Part shown: positions 8,112-16,057 of the stretch, piece by piece
Layout of the letters: each line of letters starts with the position of its first letter
Position numbering within the stretch: position 1 is the first letter of the stretch
From: Cellulosimicrobium composti
Lineage (GTDB): Bacteria > Actinomycetota > Actinomycetes > Actinomycetales > Cellulomonadaceae
Direction of reading: 5' to 3'
Length of the DNA: 64,000 nt
NCBI RefSeq assembly: GCF_009711085.1
Contig: NZ_WMKA01000006.1
Span: 95,716-159,715, forward strand
Notes under the pieces: generated by a model
Databases searched by the model: none
What the model was told of the DNA's origin: nothing
What the model saw: only the letters and a program-made list of their open reading frames with translations
Position numbers and translations under genes: made by a program

Positions 8112-8174
8112 CCGCCGAGCATGCGGTTGTCGCTCGTCAGGAGGTCTCGACGAGCGACAACCGCATGTTCGGCG
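8112..8174. repeat. Intergenic inverted-repeat element, copy C
   Basis: The arms CCGCCGAGCATGCGGTTGTC / GACAACCGCATGTTCGGCG, extended inward by GCTCGTC and GACGAGC, flank about ten bases (aggaggtctc). The copy lies between the convergent AbiEi-like fragment and the LLM oxidoreductase gene, where a two-way terminator would be useful. Confidence 0.9.
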
Positions 8175-8193
8175 CTGGGCGTGGGGCGGCGGG

Positions 8194-9243
8194 TCAGGCC
8201 TGGAGGGCCGGGATCACCTGGCGCTGGAAGAGCTCGAGCTGGTCGCGGTCGGTCGCGGCGAACGGGAAGTAGCCGATCGCGTAGCCGAGGCCCTCGTCGC
8301 GCAGGCCCGTGAGCGTCTCGACGATCTGCTCCGGCGTCCCGACGAGCGGGCCGCTGCGCCACGACGCGATGTTGTCGTCCGCCTTCTCGGGGAACCAGCG
8401 GCGCGCGTGCTCCTCGATCCGGGCCAGGCGGTCCGCGACGTCGCGCTCGGTCTCGCCGATGACGACGTTGTAGTTCGCCGACCGCGTGATCTCGCCGACG
8501 TCGCGGCCCAGGTCGCGGCAGTGCTGCTCGAGCACGGCGGACTTGTGGGCGAAGCCGTCGGGCGATCCGTCGAAGTTCGTGTACTGGGCGTGCTGCGCCG
8601 CGATGCGCAGCGTCTTCTTCTCGCCGCCGCCCGCGATCCACAGGGGGATGCTCGGCACGGCGCCCTCGCCGTCCACGACGACCCGCTGCAGGGGCTGCGG
8701 GTAGCAGAGCGCGCCGTCCACCTGGTAGCGCCGGCCCTCGAACGTGCCCGACGAGCCCGTGCGCCACATGCGCGCCATGATCTGCACGCCCTCGTCGAGC
8801 GCGCGCAGGCGCTCGCCCGCGCCGGGGAACCCGTACCCGTAGGCGCGCCACTCGTGCTCGTACCAGCCCGCGCCGATGCCCATCTCGAGGCGGCCGCCCG
8901 AGACGTGGTCGACCGTCGCGGCGACCTTCGCGAGGTAGGTCGGCTCGCGGTACGCCATGCACGTGCACATCTGGCCGAGGCGCACGCGCTGCGACGCCGC
9001 GGCGAACGCCGCCATGAGCGTCCACGCCTCGTGCGTCGCCTCGGCGCTCGGGGTGGGGGTGGTGTGGAAGTGGTCGTAGACCCACACGCCGTCCCACGCG
9101 AACTCGCCGCCCGGCAGGGGCTCGCCCGCCGCGGCGTTGTCGGCGTAGTGCAGCAGGGAGAGCATCGTCTTCCAGTGGTCCTCGGGCGCGACGTCGACGA
9201 GGTCGTAGCGCCAGCCCTGCGGGATGAAGAGTCCGAATCGCAT
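8194..9243 (-). CDS. LLM-class flavin/F420-dependent oxidoreductase
   Basis: The 349-residue protein is a luciferase-like TIM-barrel oxidoreductase, probably using F420 or FMN in the cytoplasm. Typical segments are MRFGLFIPQGWRYDLV at the N-terminus, GVWVYDHFHTTPTP, TVDHVSGGRLEMGIGAGWYE and IPLWIAGGGEKKTLRIAAQH. The substrate is unknown. I start it at ATG 9243 rather than the GTG nine bases upstream, because a TAGGGT hexamer ends seven bases before this ATG and fits the leaderless promoter pattern. It stands alone, divergent from nnr. Confidence 0.9.
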   Translation of the reverse strand: MRFGLFIPQGWRYDLVDVAPEDHWKTMLSLLHYADNAAAGEPLPGGEFAWDGVWVYDHFHTTPTPSAEATHEAWTLMAAFAAASQRVRLGQMCTCMAYREPTYLAKVAATVDHVSGGRLEMGIGAGWYEHEWRAYGYGFPGAGERLRALDEGVQIMARMWRTGSSGTFEGRRYQVDGALCYPQPLQRVVVDGEGAVPSIPLWIAGGGEKKTLRIAAQHAQYTNFDGSPDGFAHKSAVLEQHCRDLGRDVGEITRSANYNVVIGETERDVADRLARIEEHARRWFPEKADDNIASWRSGPLVGTPEQIVETLTGLRDEGLGYAIGYFPFAATDRDQLELFQRQVIPALQA

Positions 9244-9256
9244 GCTCGTCACCCTA
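9244..9256 (-). promoter_or_regulatory. -10 element of a predicted leaderless LLM oxidoreductase promoter
   Basis: On the minus strand TAGGGT (complement of 9251-9256) is followed by seven bases and ATG at 9243. The geometry favours the shorter start over the upstream GTG. Confidence 0.65.
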
Positions 9257-9366
9257 TGCGGGTCCGCGCGGCCCGCAGCGCGCCCGCGGGAACCGTCTCA
9301 GCCCTCGGCGGTCGGGCGCCCGGGCCCGTGGGACGCCGCGCGCAGGCGACCTCGGCGCCCGGTGGG

Positions 9367-9378
9367 CAGGATGAGGTC
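9367..9378 (+). promoter_or_regulatory. -10 element of a predicted leaderless nnr promoter
   Basis: CAGGAT at 9367-9372 plus six bases (gaggtc) leads directly to ATG 9379. The first base deviates from TANNNT, so it is a weaker match than most. Confidence 0.5.
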
Positions 9379-11148
9379 ATGATCGAAGCCTGGTCCGTCG
9401 CCGACGTGCGCGCCGCGGAGGAGCCGCTGCTCGCCGCGGGGGTCCCGCTCATGGAGCGCGCGTCGTTCGCGCTCGCGACCGTCGTCGCGCGCGACCTCGC
9501 CCGACGGCGGTCGGTCGCCCTGCCCGACGGCGGCCGCCGGGACGGGCGCGTCACGGGCGCCCGGGCGGTGCTGCTCGTGGGGTCGGGCAACAACGGCGGG
9601 GACACGTTGCACGCGGGCGCGTACCTCGCGCGGCGCGGGGTGGACGTGCTGGCCGTGCTGACGGGGGAGCACGCGCACGTCGGCGGCCTCCAGGCGCTGC
9701 GGGCGGCGGGCGGGCGCGTCGAGGTGCTCGTCGGCAGCCCCGACGACGCGTCGCGCACGGAACGGTCGCACGACCATCTCGACCCGCACGTCGCCGACCG
9801 CGTCGCCGCGCAGGTCGCGCGCGCCGACGTCGTGCTCGACGGACTCGTGGGCATCGGGGCGCGCGGGGCGCTGCGGGGCGTCGCGGCGGACCTCGTGCGA
9901 CGCCTGAGCACGGTGCTCGACGACGGTGCCGGCCCGGGCGAGCCCGGCCGCCCGTGGGTGGTCGCGGTGGACGCGCCGAGCGGCATCGGCGTGGACGACG
10001 GCACGGTGCCCGGACCGGTGCTGCGGGCGGACCGCACGGTGACGTTCGGTGCGGCCAAGCCGGGGCTGCTCCTGCCGCCCGCGACGCACCTCGCGGGGCA
10101 CGGCGCCGTCGTCGACATCGGGCTGCGGCTCGGCGCACCCGCCCAGGACCGCGCACCCCGGGACGCACGCGCCGGCGCACCCGGGGAGAACGGCGCACGC
10201 GCCGGCGCGGCCGCGGGGAACGGCGCACCCGCCCGGGCCGACGCGTCCGCGACGCCGGTCGTGCGCCGGCTCGAGCGCGCGGACGTCGCCGCCCTGTGGT
10301 CCGTGCCGGGGGCGACGGACCACAAGTACACGCGCGGCGTCGTCGGGGTCGTGGCGGGGACCCCGACGTTCCCGGGCGCGGCGGTGCTCACCGCGACCGC
10401 CGCGGTGCGCACGGGGCCGGGCATGGTGCGCTACCGGGGGCCCGACGACGTGACGCGCGCGGTCCTCGCGGCCCGCCCCGAGGTGGTGCCCGCCGCGGGC
10501 CGGGTGCAGTCCTGGGTGCTGGGGCCGGGCGTCCCGCCGGTCCCCGGCCCGGACGACGACCCGGTCGACGACGGCGGCCAGCACGAGCGCGTCCGGTACG
10601 CGCTCGCGGCCGCGACGGGCGAGCCCTCGGCCGGCGTCGTGGGCGGGCGCGTGCCGGTGGTCGTCGACGCGGGCGCGCTGTCGCTCGTGCCGGACCGGTG
10701 CCCTCCGTGGGTCGTGCTCACGCCGCACGCCGGGGAGCTCGCGACGCTCCTGCGGGAGCGCGGCGACGACGTGACGCGGACCGACGTCGAGGCCGAGCCG
10801 CTGCGCTGGGCACGCCGCGCGCACGAGGCCACCGGCGCGACGGTGCTGCTCAAGGGGTCGGCGACGGTCGTCGTCGGGCCCGACGGCGCGTGGTCCCAGG
10901 CGGACGCTCCCGCGTGGCTCGCGACGGCGGGCGCGGGCGACGTCCTCGCCGGCATCCTCGGCACGGTGCTCGCGGCGCACGCGGAGCGGGTCGTGCACGA
11001 GCCGGGGCACACGGCGCGGCTCGCCGCTGCGGCCGCCGTCGTGCACGGGCTCGCGGCCGAGCGCGCGAACCCGGGCGGTCCCGTCGCGGCGCTCGACGTC
11101 GCGGACGCGGTCCCCGCGGTGGTCGCCGCGCTGCTCGCCGCGCGCTGA
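9379..11148 (+). CDS. nnr: Bifunctional NAD(P)H-hydrate epimerase / ADP-dependent NAD(P)H-hydrate dehydratase
   Basis: Nnr repairs hydrated NADH and NADPH in the cytoplasm. The 589-residue protein has the YjeF-N epimerase domain first (about residues 1-250, with LLVGSGNNGGDTLHAGAYLA and the VDAPSGIGVDDG phosphate loop). The ribokinase-like dehydratase domain follows from about residue 300, with DHKYTRGVVGVVAG, LTPHAGELATLL and ATAGAGDVLAGILG. The linker carries an unusual run of imperfect Gly-Ala-Pro-Arg repeats encoded by near-repeats at about 10137-10240, absent from most homologues. The motif GAGDVLAG replaces the common GTGD. Its place between glmS and alr matches mycobacterial gene order. 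Confidence 0.94.
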   Translation: MIEAWSVADVRAAEEPLLAAGVPLMERASFALATVVARDLARRRSVALPDGGRRDGRVTGARAVLLVGSGNNGGDTLHAGAYLARRGVDVLAVLTGEHAHVGGLQALRAAGGRVEVLVGSPDDASRTERSHDHLDPHVADRVAAQVARADVVLDGLVGIGARGALRGVAADLVRRLSTVLDDGAGPGEPGRPWVVAVDAPSGIGVDDGTVPGPVLRADRTVTFGAAKPGLLLPPATHLAGHGAVVDIGLRLGAPAQDRAPRDARAGAPGENGARAGAAAGNGAPARADASATPVVRRLERADVAALWSVPGATDHKYTRGVVGVVAGTPTFPGAAVLTATAAVRTGPGMVRYRGPDDVTRAVLAARPEVVPAAGRVQSWVLGPGVPPVPGPDDDPVDDGGQHERVRYALAAATGEPSAGVVGGRVPVVVDAGALSLVPDRCPPWVVLTPHAGELATLLRERGDDVTRTDVEAEPLRWARRAHEATGATVLLKGSATVVVGPDGAWSQADAPAWLATAGAGDVLAGILGTVLAAHAERVVHEPGHTARLAAAAAVVHGLAAERANPGGPVAALDVADAVPAVVAALLAAR

Positions 11149-11151
11149 CCG

Positions 11152-11215
11152 CCGCCCACCATGCGGTGACCGCCCGTCCGGCCGCTCCGACGGGCGGCAT
11201 CCGCATGTTCGGCGG
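11152..11215. repeat. Intergenic inverted-repeat element, copy D
   Basis: The left arm CCGCCCACCATGCGGTGACC and the right arm ending GCATCCGCATGTTCGGCGG pair around CGCCCGTC/GACGGGCG. It begins three bases after the nnr stop codon and precedes the codirectional pseudouridine synthase gene. Confidence 0.85.
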
Positions 11216-11234
11216 GTCGGGGCGGCGCCGCCGG

Positions 11235-11246
11235 TACCGTGGAGGC
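11235..11246 (+). promoter_or_regulatory. -10 element of a predicted leaderless pseudouridine synthase promoter
   Basis: TACCGT at 11235-11240 is followed by ggaggc and GTG 11247. The spacer also resembles a Shine-Dalgarno core, so a leadered message from further upstream cannot be excluded. Confidence 0.6.
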
Positions 11247-12155
11247 GTGGTCCCCCTCCCCGTGCGCGACGGCCTCAACCCGACGCGCCTCGTGCTCCCG
11301 CACGACGCCGAGAGCGTCGCGCGGTTCGCGCGCACGCTCGATTACGTGCGCCACCGCTTCCCGGACGACGCCGTACGTCTCGCCGAGAAGGTCGCGGCGG
11401 GCGAGGTGGTCGACGGCCGCGGGCGACCCGTGGACGCGCGCACGCCCTACGAGCCGCGCGGGTTCGTGTTCCTCTACCGCGACCCGCCGGTCGAGCCGGA
11501 CGTGCCGTTCGAGGTCCGGGTGCTGCACCGCGACCGGGACCTGCTGGTGGTCGACAAGCCGCACTTCCTCGCGACGATCCCGCGTGGGTCGTACGTGGCG
11601 CGGTCGGTGCTCGTGCGGTTGCGCCGCGACCTCGACCTGCCCGACCTGAGCCCCGCGCACCGGCTCGACCGGGTGACCGCCGGCGTCCTGCTGCTCACGC
11701 TGCGACCGCAGGTGCGCGGCGCGTACCAGGAGCTCTTCGCGCGGCGCGAGGTGCGCAAGACGTACGAGGCGGTCGCGCCGTGGGACCCCGCGCTCGACCT
11801 CCCGACGACGGTGCGCAGCCGCATCGTCAAGCACCGCGGCGTCATGCGCGCGGAGGAGGTCGACGGCGAGCCCAACGCGCAGAGCCGCGTCGACGTCGTC
11901 GAGGCCGACCCGGCCCGCGGCCTCGCGCGCTACCGGCTGGAGCCGCACAGCGGCAAGACGCACCAGCTCCGGCTGCACATGGCGCGGCTCGGCGTGCCGA
12001 TCGTGCACGACAACTTCTACCCCGAGCCGTACGACGTCGCGCCGGACGACTACTCGCGACCGCTCCAGCTCGTGTCGCGCTCGCTCGCGTTTACCGACCC
12101 GCTCACCGGGCGCGAGCGGCGGTTCGAGACGGACCGCGTGCTCGACGCCTGGTGA
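11247..12155 (+). CDS. RluA-family pseudouridine synthase
   Basis: The 302-residue enzyme converts uridine to pseudouridine in a structured RNA, probably rRNA. The catalytic RluA motif HRLDRVTAG carries the nucleophilic aspartate at about residue 146. It is preceded by LLVVDKPHFLATIPRG and followed by KTYEAVAPWDP and PHSGKTHQLRLHMARLGVPI, all typical. No S4 RNA-binding domain precedes the catalytic fold. The GTG start follows a TACCGT hexamer by six bases. The specific RNA target cannot be read from sequence. Confidence 0.92.
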   Translation: MVPLPVRDGLNPTRLVLPHDAESVARFARTLDYVRHRFPDDAVRLAEKVAAGEVVDGRGRPVDARTPYEPRGFVFLYRDPPVEPDVPFEVRVLHRDRDLLVVDKPHFLATIPRGSYVARSVLVRLRRDLDLPDLSPAHRLDRVTAGVLLLTLRPQVRGAYQELFARREVRKTYEAVAPWDPALDLPTTVRSRIVKHRGVMRAEEVDGEPNAQSRVDVVEADPARGLARYRLEPHSGKTHQLRLHMARLGVPIVHDNFYPEPYDVAPDDYSRPLQLVSRSLAFTDPLTGRERRFETDRVLDAW

Positions 12156-12164
12156 GCGGGGGCG

Positions 12165-13019
12165 TCACAGGTCGAGGGCGACCCCGGGCGTCGGGACGCG
12201 CAGGAGCCCCGCCAGGCCGGCGGCGGCGAGGGCGCGCTCGACGTCGGCGACCGACTCGCTGAAGTGCGCCCACCCCTCGGCGTGCACGGGCACGACGAGG
12301 CGGGGCCGCAGCAGCCGCGCGACCTCGGCGACCCCGGCGCCGTCGAGCGTGAGCGCCGCGCCGTCGAGGATCACGGGGACGCGTGCGGCGCCCGCGTGGA
12401 CGATCGCGACGTCGACGGGACCGAGCCGGTCGGGGACGTCGGCGACGAGCTCCGGCGCCGCGTTGTCGCCCGACAGGTAGACGCGGGGGAGCCCGGCGCC
12501 GTCGAGCACGAACCCGGTGACGTCGCCGAGCACGCGCTCGGCGCCCCGGGGGCCGTGGCGCGCGGGGACGCCCGTGACGCGCAGCGTGCCGCCGTCCGGC
12601 CGCGGCACGTCGACGCTCTGCCACGGCGCGAGCCCGACGACGCCCGGGACCTCGGGCGCCAGACGCTCGGCCCCCGCGCGTGTGGTGAGCACGTGCGGGA
12701 CGCCCGGCAGGAGGGCGCGACCGCTGAGGTCGAGGTTGTCGACGTGCTGGTCGTGCGAGACGAGCGCGACGTCGAGCGGCCCGAGCGCGTCGGGGGCGAC
12801 GGCGGGCCCGCGCAGGCGCGTGCTCGTGCCGCCGCCGGGGCGCGGGTAGTCGCGGGGCGCGTCGAACCCGGGGTCGGAGACGATCGTCAGCCCGCCGAGG
12901 CGGAGCAGGAGCGCCGGTCCGCCCACGTGGAGCAGGGTCGGCCCGCCGTGCGCGGGGTCGGTCGTCCCGGGAGCGCCCGAGGTCCCGGGCCGGGGTGCGG
13001 GGTGCGGTGCGGTGGTCAT
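12165..13019 (-). CDS. MBL-fold metallo-hydrolase (UlaG-like)
   Basis: The 284-residue protein has the metallo-beta-lactamase fold of the UlaG-like hydrolases. Features are LLHVGGPALLLRLGGLTIV, the metal loop VALVSHDQHVDNLD, a second ligand region VTGVPARHGP, YLSGDNAAPELV and VPVHAEGWAHFSE near the C-terminus. The usual HxHxDH is written here as HDQHVDN, so the metal centre differs from textbook enzymes. This variant may define a subgroup. It is divergent from a GlxA/AraC regulator, which might control it. Substrate unknown. Confidence 0.88.
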   Translation of the reverse strand: MTTAPHPAPRPGTSGAPGTTDPAHGGPTLLHVGGPALLLRLGGLTIVSDPGFDAPRDYPRPGGGTSTRLRGPAVAPDALGPLDVALVSHDQHVDNLDLSGRALLPGVPHVLTTRAGAERLAPEVPGVVGLAPWQSVDVPRPDGGTLRVTGVPARHGPRGAERVLGDVTGFVLDGAGLPRVYLSGDNAAPELVADVPDRLGPVDVAIVHAGAARVPVILDGAALTLDGAGVAEVARLLRPRLVVPVHAEGWAHFSESVADVERALAAAGLAGLLRVPTPGVALDL

Positions 13020-13077
13020 GGGTCGAGCCTCGCGCTCCGTCCGGCCCGCGACCAGTGACCCGGAGGTCGATGATCGG

Positions 13078-13089
13078 TAGGATCGGGCC
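13078..13089 (+). promoter_or_regulatory. -10 element of a predicted leaderless GlxA-regulator promoter
   Basis: TAGGAT at 13078-13083 and six bases (cgggcc) precede ATG 13090 in the 70 bp between divergent genes. Confidence 0.7.
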
Positions 13090-14085
13090 ATGACCACGAC
13101 CGCCCCCGCCGCCACCCGGCCGCGCCCGGAGCGGGTCGCCGTCGTGGCGTTCGACGGCATCAGCCCGTTCCACCTCGCCGTCCCCAGCCTCGTCCTCGGG
13201 TCCGAGGCGGTCGTCGCCGGCCCGGAGCACGCGCCCGGGTACGACGTCGTGGTGTGCGCGCCGACGCCGGGCCGCCTCGCGACGTCCGCGGGGTTCGCGC
13301 TGCACGTCGACCAGGGGCTCGAGGCCCTCGGCGACGCGGGGACCGTCGTGCTCCCGAGCTGGCACCCCGACGTCGCGCCGCCCCGAGCGCTCCTCGACGC
13401 GGTCCGGGCCGCGCACGAGCGGGGCGCGCGCGTCGTCGGCCTGTGCCTGGGCGCCTTCCTCGTCGCGGCGAGCGGCGTGGCGGACGGGCGCGAGGTCGCG
13501 ACGCACTGGCACGCCGCGGACCGGCTCGCCCGGGACCAGCCCGGCGTCACCGTCCGCAGCGACGTGCTGTGGGTCGACCACGGCGACGTCGTCACGTCCG
13601 CCGGGACCGCGGCCGCGCTCGACTGCTGCCTGCACCTCGTGCGCCGCGACCACGGCGCGCGCGTCGCGGCCCGGGTCGCCCGCGCGCTCGTGCTCGCGCC
13701 GCACCGCACCGGCGGGCAGGCCCAGTTCGTCCCCGCGCCGGTGCCCCCGCAGGACGCGGCCGACCCGGTCGAGGTCGCGATGGTCTGGGCCCGCGCGCAC
13801 CTCGACGAGCCGGTGTCGCTGGACGCCTGGGCGCGCGCGGCCGGGACGTCGCGGCGCACGTTCACGCGGCGGTTCGCGGCGCGCACCGGGCTCAGCCCCG
13901 TGCAGTGGCTCCTCGACCAGCGGGTCGACCGCGCGCGCGAGCTCCTCGAGACGACGGACCTGCCGGTCGAGCGCGTCGCGCAGGCGGCCGGGCTCGGGTC
14001 GGCGGAGTCGCTGCGCCACCACTTCCGCACCCGGCTGGGTACCAGCCCCTCGCGCTACCGCGTCGAGTTCGGCGGCGTCCGGTGA
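13090..14085 (+). CDS. GlxA-family transcriptional regulator (DJ-1/PfpI plus AraC HTH)
   Basis: The 331-residue protein has an N-terminal DJ-1/PfpI domain (about residues 15-190, with the nucleophile-elbow GLCLGAFLVAASGVADGREV and the ATHWHAAD loop). A C-terminal AraC double helix-turn-helix follows (about 235-328, with LDAWARAAGTSRRTFTRRF and SPVQWLLDQRVDRARELLE). Such GlxA proteins are cytoplasmic regulators whose PfpI part senses a small ligand rather than cleaving peptides. It lies divergent to the UlaG-like hydrolase, the most likely target by position. The start has a leaderless-type -10. Confidence 0.92.
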   Translation: MTTTAPAATRPRPERVAVVAFDGISPFHLAVPSLVLGSEAVVAGPEHAPGYDVVVCAPTPGRLATSAGFALHVDQGLEALGDAGTVVLPSWHPDVAPPRALLDAVRAAHERGARVVGLCLGAFLVAASGVADGREVATHWHAADRLARDQPGVTVRSDVLWVDHGDVVTSAGTAAALDCCLHLVRRDHGARVAARVARALVLAPHRTGGQAQFVPAPVPPQDAADPVEVAMVWARAHLDEPVSLDAWARAAGTSRRTFTRRFAARTGLSPVQWLLDQRVDRARELLETTDLPVERVAQAAGLGSAESLRHHFRTRLGTSPSRYRVEFGGVR

Positions 14086-14114
14086 GCGGCCCGGGCGCCG
14101 GGCGGCGACGGTGA

Positions 14115-14128
14115 GAGAATCGACGACC
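14115..14128 (+). promoter_or_regulatory. -10-like element before alr
   Basis: GAGAAT at 14115-14120, eight bases before GTG 14129, resembles the leaderless promoters nearby but is weaker and more widely spaced. It favours GTG 14129 over GTG 14111. Confidence 0.4.
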
Positions 14129-15487
14129 GTGAGCGACACCCGGCGCACGACCTCGCGCGGCACACCCGCCGGCGCACCCCGTACCGACCCGCCCGGCGAG
14201 CACGACCCGGACGGGCCGGACCCCCGCACGTACCCGGCGCGCGCCGTCGTCGACCTCGAGGCGGTCCGCGACAACGTGCGCGCCCTGGCCGGGGCGGCGC
14301 CGTCGGCCGCGGTGATGGCCGTCGTCAAGGCCGACGCGTACGGGCACGGGCTCGTCCCGAGCGCGCTCGGGGCGCTCGCGGGCGGGGCGACGTGGCTCGG
14401 CACGGCCCAGCCCGGCGAGGCCCTCGCCCTGCGCGCCGCGGGCATCGGCCCGGACCGGGCACGGATCCTCACGTGGCTGTACGCGCCGGGCGCGGCGCTG
14501 CGCGACCTCGTCGAGGCGGACGTCGACGTGTCGGTCGCCGCGCGCTGGGCGGTCGACGAGGTCGTCGCCGCGGCGCGCGCCGCGGGCCGGACCGCCCGCG
14601 TGCACCTGGCCGTCGACACGGGCCTCGGCCGCAACGGGATCATGCCCGCCGACCTGCCCGACGTGCTCGACGCCGTCGCGCGCGCCCGGGCCGAGGGCGC
14701 CGTCCAGGTCGTCGGCATGTGGTCGCACCTCGCGTTCGCCGACGAGCCCGGCCACCCGACCGTCGCGGCGCAGGCCGACGTGCTCGACGACGCCGTCCGG
14801 CGCGCCGAGCGCGCGGGCGTCGGGCCCGAGCTGCGCCACCTCGCGAACTCCGCCGCGACGCTCACCGCACCGCGCACGCACTACGACCTCGTGCGCCCGG
14901 GGCTCGCGGTCTGGGGCCTGACGCCCGTCCCGCAGCAGGGCCCGCCGTCCCGGCACGGGCTGCGCCCCGCGATGACGCTCGAGGCGCGCCTCGCGACCGT
15001 CAAGCGCGTGCCGGGCGGGCACGGGGTCTCCTACTCGCACCACTACACGACGCCGCGCGACACGACGCTCGGCGTCGTCCCGCTCGGGTACGGCGACGGC
15101 ATCCCGCGCCACGCGTCAGGCGGCGGCCCGGCCGGGACACCGGGCGGTCCCGTGCTCGTCGGCGCGCGCCCCGGGGCGCCCGGCGGGCGGGTCCTGCGCG
15201 TCGCGGGCCGCGTCTGCATGGACCAGCTCGTGCTCGACCTCGGCCCCGGCGCGACCGAGCGCGCAGGCGACGTCGTCACGCTGTTCGGCGCGGGCGACGG
15301 CGTCGAGCACGACGGCGTCCCCACCGCCGAGGACTGGGCGCAGGTCGCCGGCACCATCAGCTACGAGATCACGACGCGCCTCGGCGGGCGCGTGCCGCGC
15401 GAGCACGTGGGCGTCCACGTGCTCGACGACGGCGCGCGCGCGATCCTGGCGGGCCACCGGAGCACGGAAAGGACGGTCCGCGCATGA
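14129..15487 (+). CDS. alr: Alanine racemase
   Basis: Alr interconverts L- and D-alanine to supply D-alanine for peptidoglycan. After a disordered proline- and arginine-rich N-terminal extension of about 35 residues, the PLP barrel begins with RAVVDLEAVRDNVRALAGAA. AVVKADAYGHGLVPSALG holds the PLP lysine, and HLAVDTGLGRNGIMP and LGYGDGIPRHASGG follow. The second domain has the catalytic tyrosine in GVSYSHHYTT and VCMDQLVLDLG. At 452 residues it is longer than the usual ~380 because of the extension and inserted loops. Its stop overlaps the tsaE start (ATGA), so the two are co-translated. Confidence 0.95.
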   Translation: MSDTRRTTSRGTPAGAPRTDPPGEHDPDGPDPRTYPARAVVDLEAVRDNVRALAGAAPSAAVMAVVKADAYGHGLVPSALGALAGGATWLGTAQPGEALALRAAGIGPDRARILTWLYAPGAALRDLVEADVDVSVAARWAVDEVVAAARAAGRTARVHLAVDTGLGRNGIMPADLPDVLDAVARARAEGAVQVVGMWSHLAFADEPGHPTVAAQADVLDDAVRRAERAGVGPELRHLANSAATLTAPRTHYDLVRPGLAVWGLTPVPQQGPPSRHGLRPAMTLEARLATVKRVPGGHGVSYSHHYTTPRDTTLGVVPLGYGDGIPRHASGGGPAGTPGGPVLVGARPGAPGGRVLRVAGRVCMDQLVLDLGPGATERAGDVVTLFGAGDGVEHDGVPTAEDWAQVAGTISYEITTRLGGRVPREHVGVHVLDDGARAILAGHRSTERTVRA

Positions 15488-16026
15488 GCGACGACCCGAC
15501 CCCCACGACCCGCCCGGACGGCGTCGTCGTCCTCGCCGACGCGGACGCGACCCGCGCGTTCGGCCGTGCGCTCGCCGCGGTGCTGCGCGCAGGCGACCTC
15601 GTGATCCTCACGGGCGACCTCGGGGCCGGCAAGACGACGCTCACGCAGGGGATCGGGGCCGGGCTCGGCGTGCGGGGCCAGGTCGCGTCGCCGACGTTCA
15701 TCGTCGCGCGCGAGCACCCGTCGCTCGTCGGCGGGCCCGCCCTCGTGCACGTGGACGCCTACCGGCTCGGGTCGCTCGACGAGGTCGACGCGCTCGACCT
15801 CGACTCGAGCCTCGAGGAGTCGGTGACCGTGGTCGAGTGGGGCAGCGGGCTCGTCGAGGCGCTCGCGGGCGACCGGCTCGAGATCGTCCTCGAGCGCCCG
15901 CGCGGCGCCGACGACGCGGGCGGCGACGCGGACGACGACGCCCCCGAGGCGGGGGAGCGGCGCGTGACCGTGCGCGGCGTCGGGGCGCGCTGGGCGGACC
16001 TCGACGTCGCCGCGCTCGCGGGCTGA
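15484..16026 (+). CDS. tsaE: tRNA threonylcarbamoyladenosine biosynthesis ATPase TsaE
   Basis: TsaE is the ATPase that resets the TsaB-TsaD complex making N6-threonylcarbamoyl-adenosine at position 37 of ANN-decoding tRNAs. The 180-residue protein has the P-loop LTGDLGAGKTTLTQGIG, then SPTFIVAREH, HVDAYRLGSLDEVDALDLD and VVEWGSGL, all family signatures. An acidic insertion (about residues 141-157) near the C-terminus is not conserved in general. It begins within the alr stop codon and is followed 31 bp later by tsaB. Confidence 0.95.
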   Translation: MSDDPTPTTRPDGVVVLADADATRAFGRALAAVLRAGDLVILTGDLGAGKTTLTQGIGAGLGVRGQVASPTFIVAREHPSLVGGPALVHVDAYRLGSLDEVDALDLDSSLEESVTVVEWGSGLVEALAGDRLEIVLERPRGADDAGGDADDDAPEAGERRVTVRGVGARWADLDVAALAG

Positions 16027-16045
16027 GCGGGCCGCCGCGCCGCCG

Positions 16046-16057
16046 TAGGCTGGGACC
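16046..16057 (+). promoter_or_regulatory. -10 element of a predicted leaderless tsaB promoter
   Basis: TAGGCT at 16046-16051 and six bases (gggacc) precede GTG 16058. This suggests that tsaB-rimI-sulfurtransferase has its own promoter besides read-through from tsaE. Confidence 0.7.
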
